64,000 nucleotides of DNA from Azadirachta indica (Eukaryota; Streptophyta; Magnoliopsida; Sapindales; Meliaceae). How positions within the stretch are numbered: the stretch's first letter is position 1; every line of letters starts with the position of its first letter. Shown here one piece after another: positions 63,815 to 64,000 of the stretch. The stretch is from the NCBI GenBank assembly GCA_022749755.1, contig CM040446.1, positions 5,572,966 to 5,636,965 on the forward strand, given 5' to 3'. The notes under the pieces are model-generated. The model searched no databases. It was not told where the DNA came from and saw only the letters and a list, made by a program, of their open reading frames with translations. Both the position numbers and the translations under genes were made by a program.

Positions 63815-64000
63815 CTGTTTGAAGAAAATAATATAATCATGTTGTTGCTATTGAACAGTGTCTCAAATTCTTACACACTAGTGAACAAGAAAGGGCTAAA
63901 ATGTTGAAAGAGGCAATTCAGGATAACTTTTGATATGCCCCATGGCCACCGTTATCTACTTGGCTAGAAAAGGCTAAACAAACTAACTCTAGCTGCATCA

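Overview
The window is AT-rich eukaryotic nuclear DNA from a flowering plant, most likely a eudicot. Coding genes have GT-AG introns, plant-specific families are present (receptor-like cytoplasmic kinase, LOG cytokinin enzyme, NIPA-type magnesium transporter, plant UDP-GlcNAc transporter), and there is a MIR171 hairpin. Between genes lie long low-complexity spacers and several transposon relics. I cannot name the species from the sequence alone.

Layout from left to right: a membrane-anchored four-EF-hand calmodulin-like gene (1742-2419, +, no intron); a CUE-domain/coiled-coil gene (4492-7823, -, five exons recognised); a 6.2 kb spacer with a tRNA-like SINE head and one arm of a foldback repeat family; a six-exon RLCK-VII protein kinase (13990-17141, +); a region holding an intron-containing but broken fragment of the splicing factor gene SMU1 (21248-23956, +), lying between two direct copies of a ~150 bp repeat at 19.1 and 24.7 kb; a MIR171 precursor (about 26838-26937, -); a ten-exon UGNT1-like UDP-GlcNAc transporter (31490-37347, -); and a single-exon gene for an acidic/basic single-pass membrane protein of unknown function (40350-41225, -).

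From 41.6 to 54.25 kb is a transposon nest. It contains a foldback MITE, a hAT-type MITE with a perfect 8-bp target duplication, and an 8,222 bp Mutator-like element (43548-51769) with ~113 bp terminal inverted repeats and a perfect 9-bp target duplication. After that come a second foldback MITE and a 1.27 kb palindromic element flanked by an 8-bp repeat. The Mutator-like element carries two convergent gene relics: a DUF1985 + Ulp1-like (C48) protease gene on + and a mudrA-type transposase on -. This is the arrangement known for Kaonashi/ULP-carrying MULEs. Three clusters of hairpins built from a shared CTCGAGAGT-type word sit at the two outer ends of these genes and between them; I know of no description of these and consider them the most interesting unexplained structure here.

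The right end has a complete seven-exon LOG8-like cytokinin-activating gene (57626-60283, +) and, convergent to it, the 3' end of a NIPA8-like magnesium transporter gene (63075-63814, -) that continues past the window edge. The host genes are ordinary housekeeping, signalling and transport genes with no evident functional cluster. Exon coordinates were read by eye from conserved protein sequence, splice consensus and codon phase, without alignment software.
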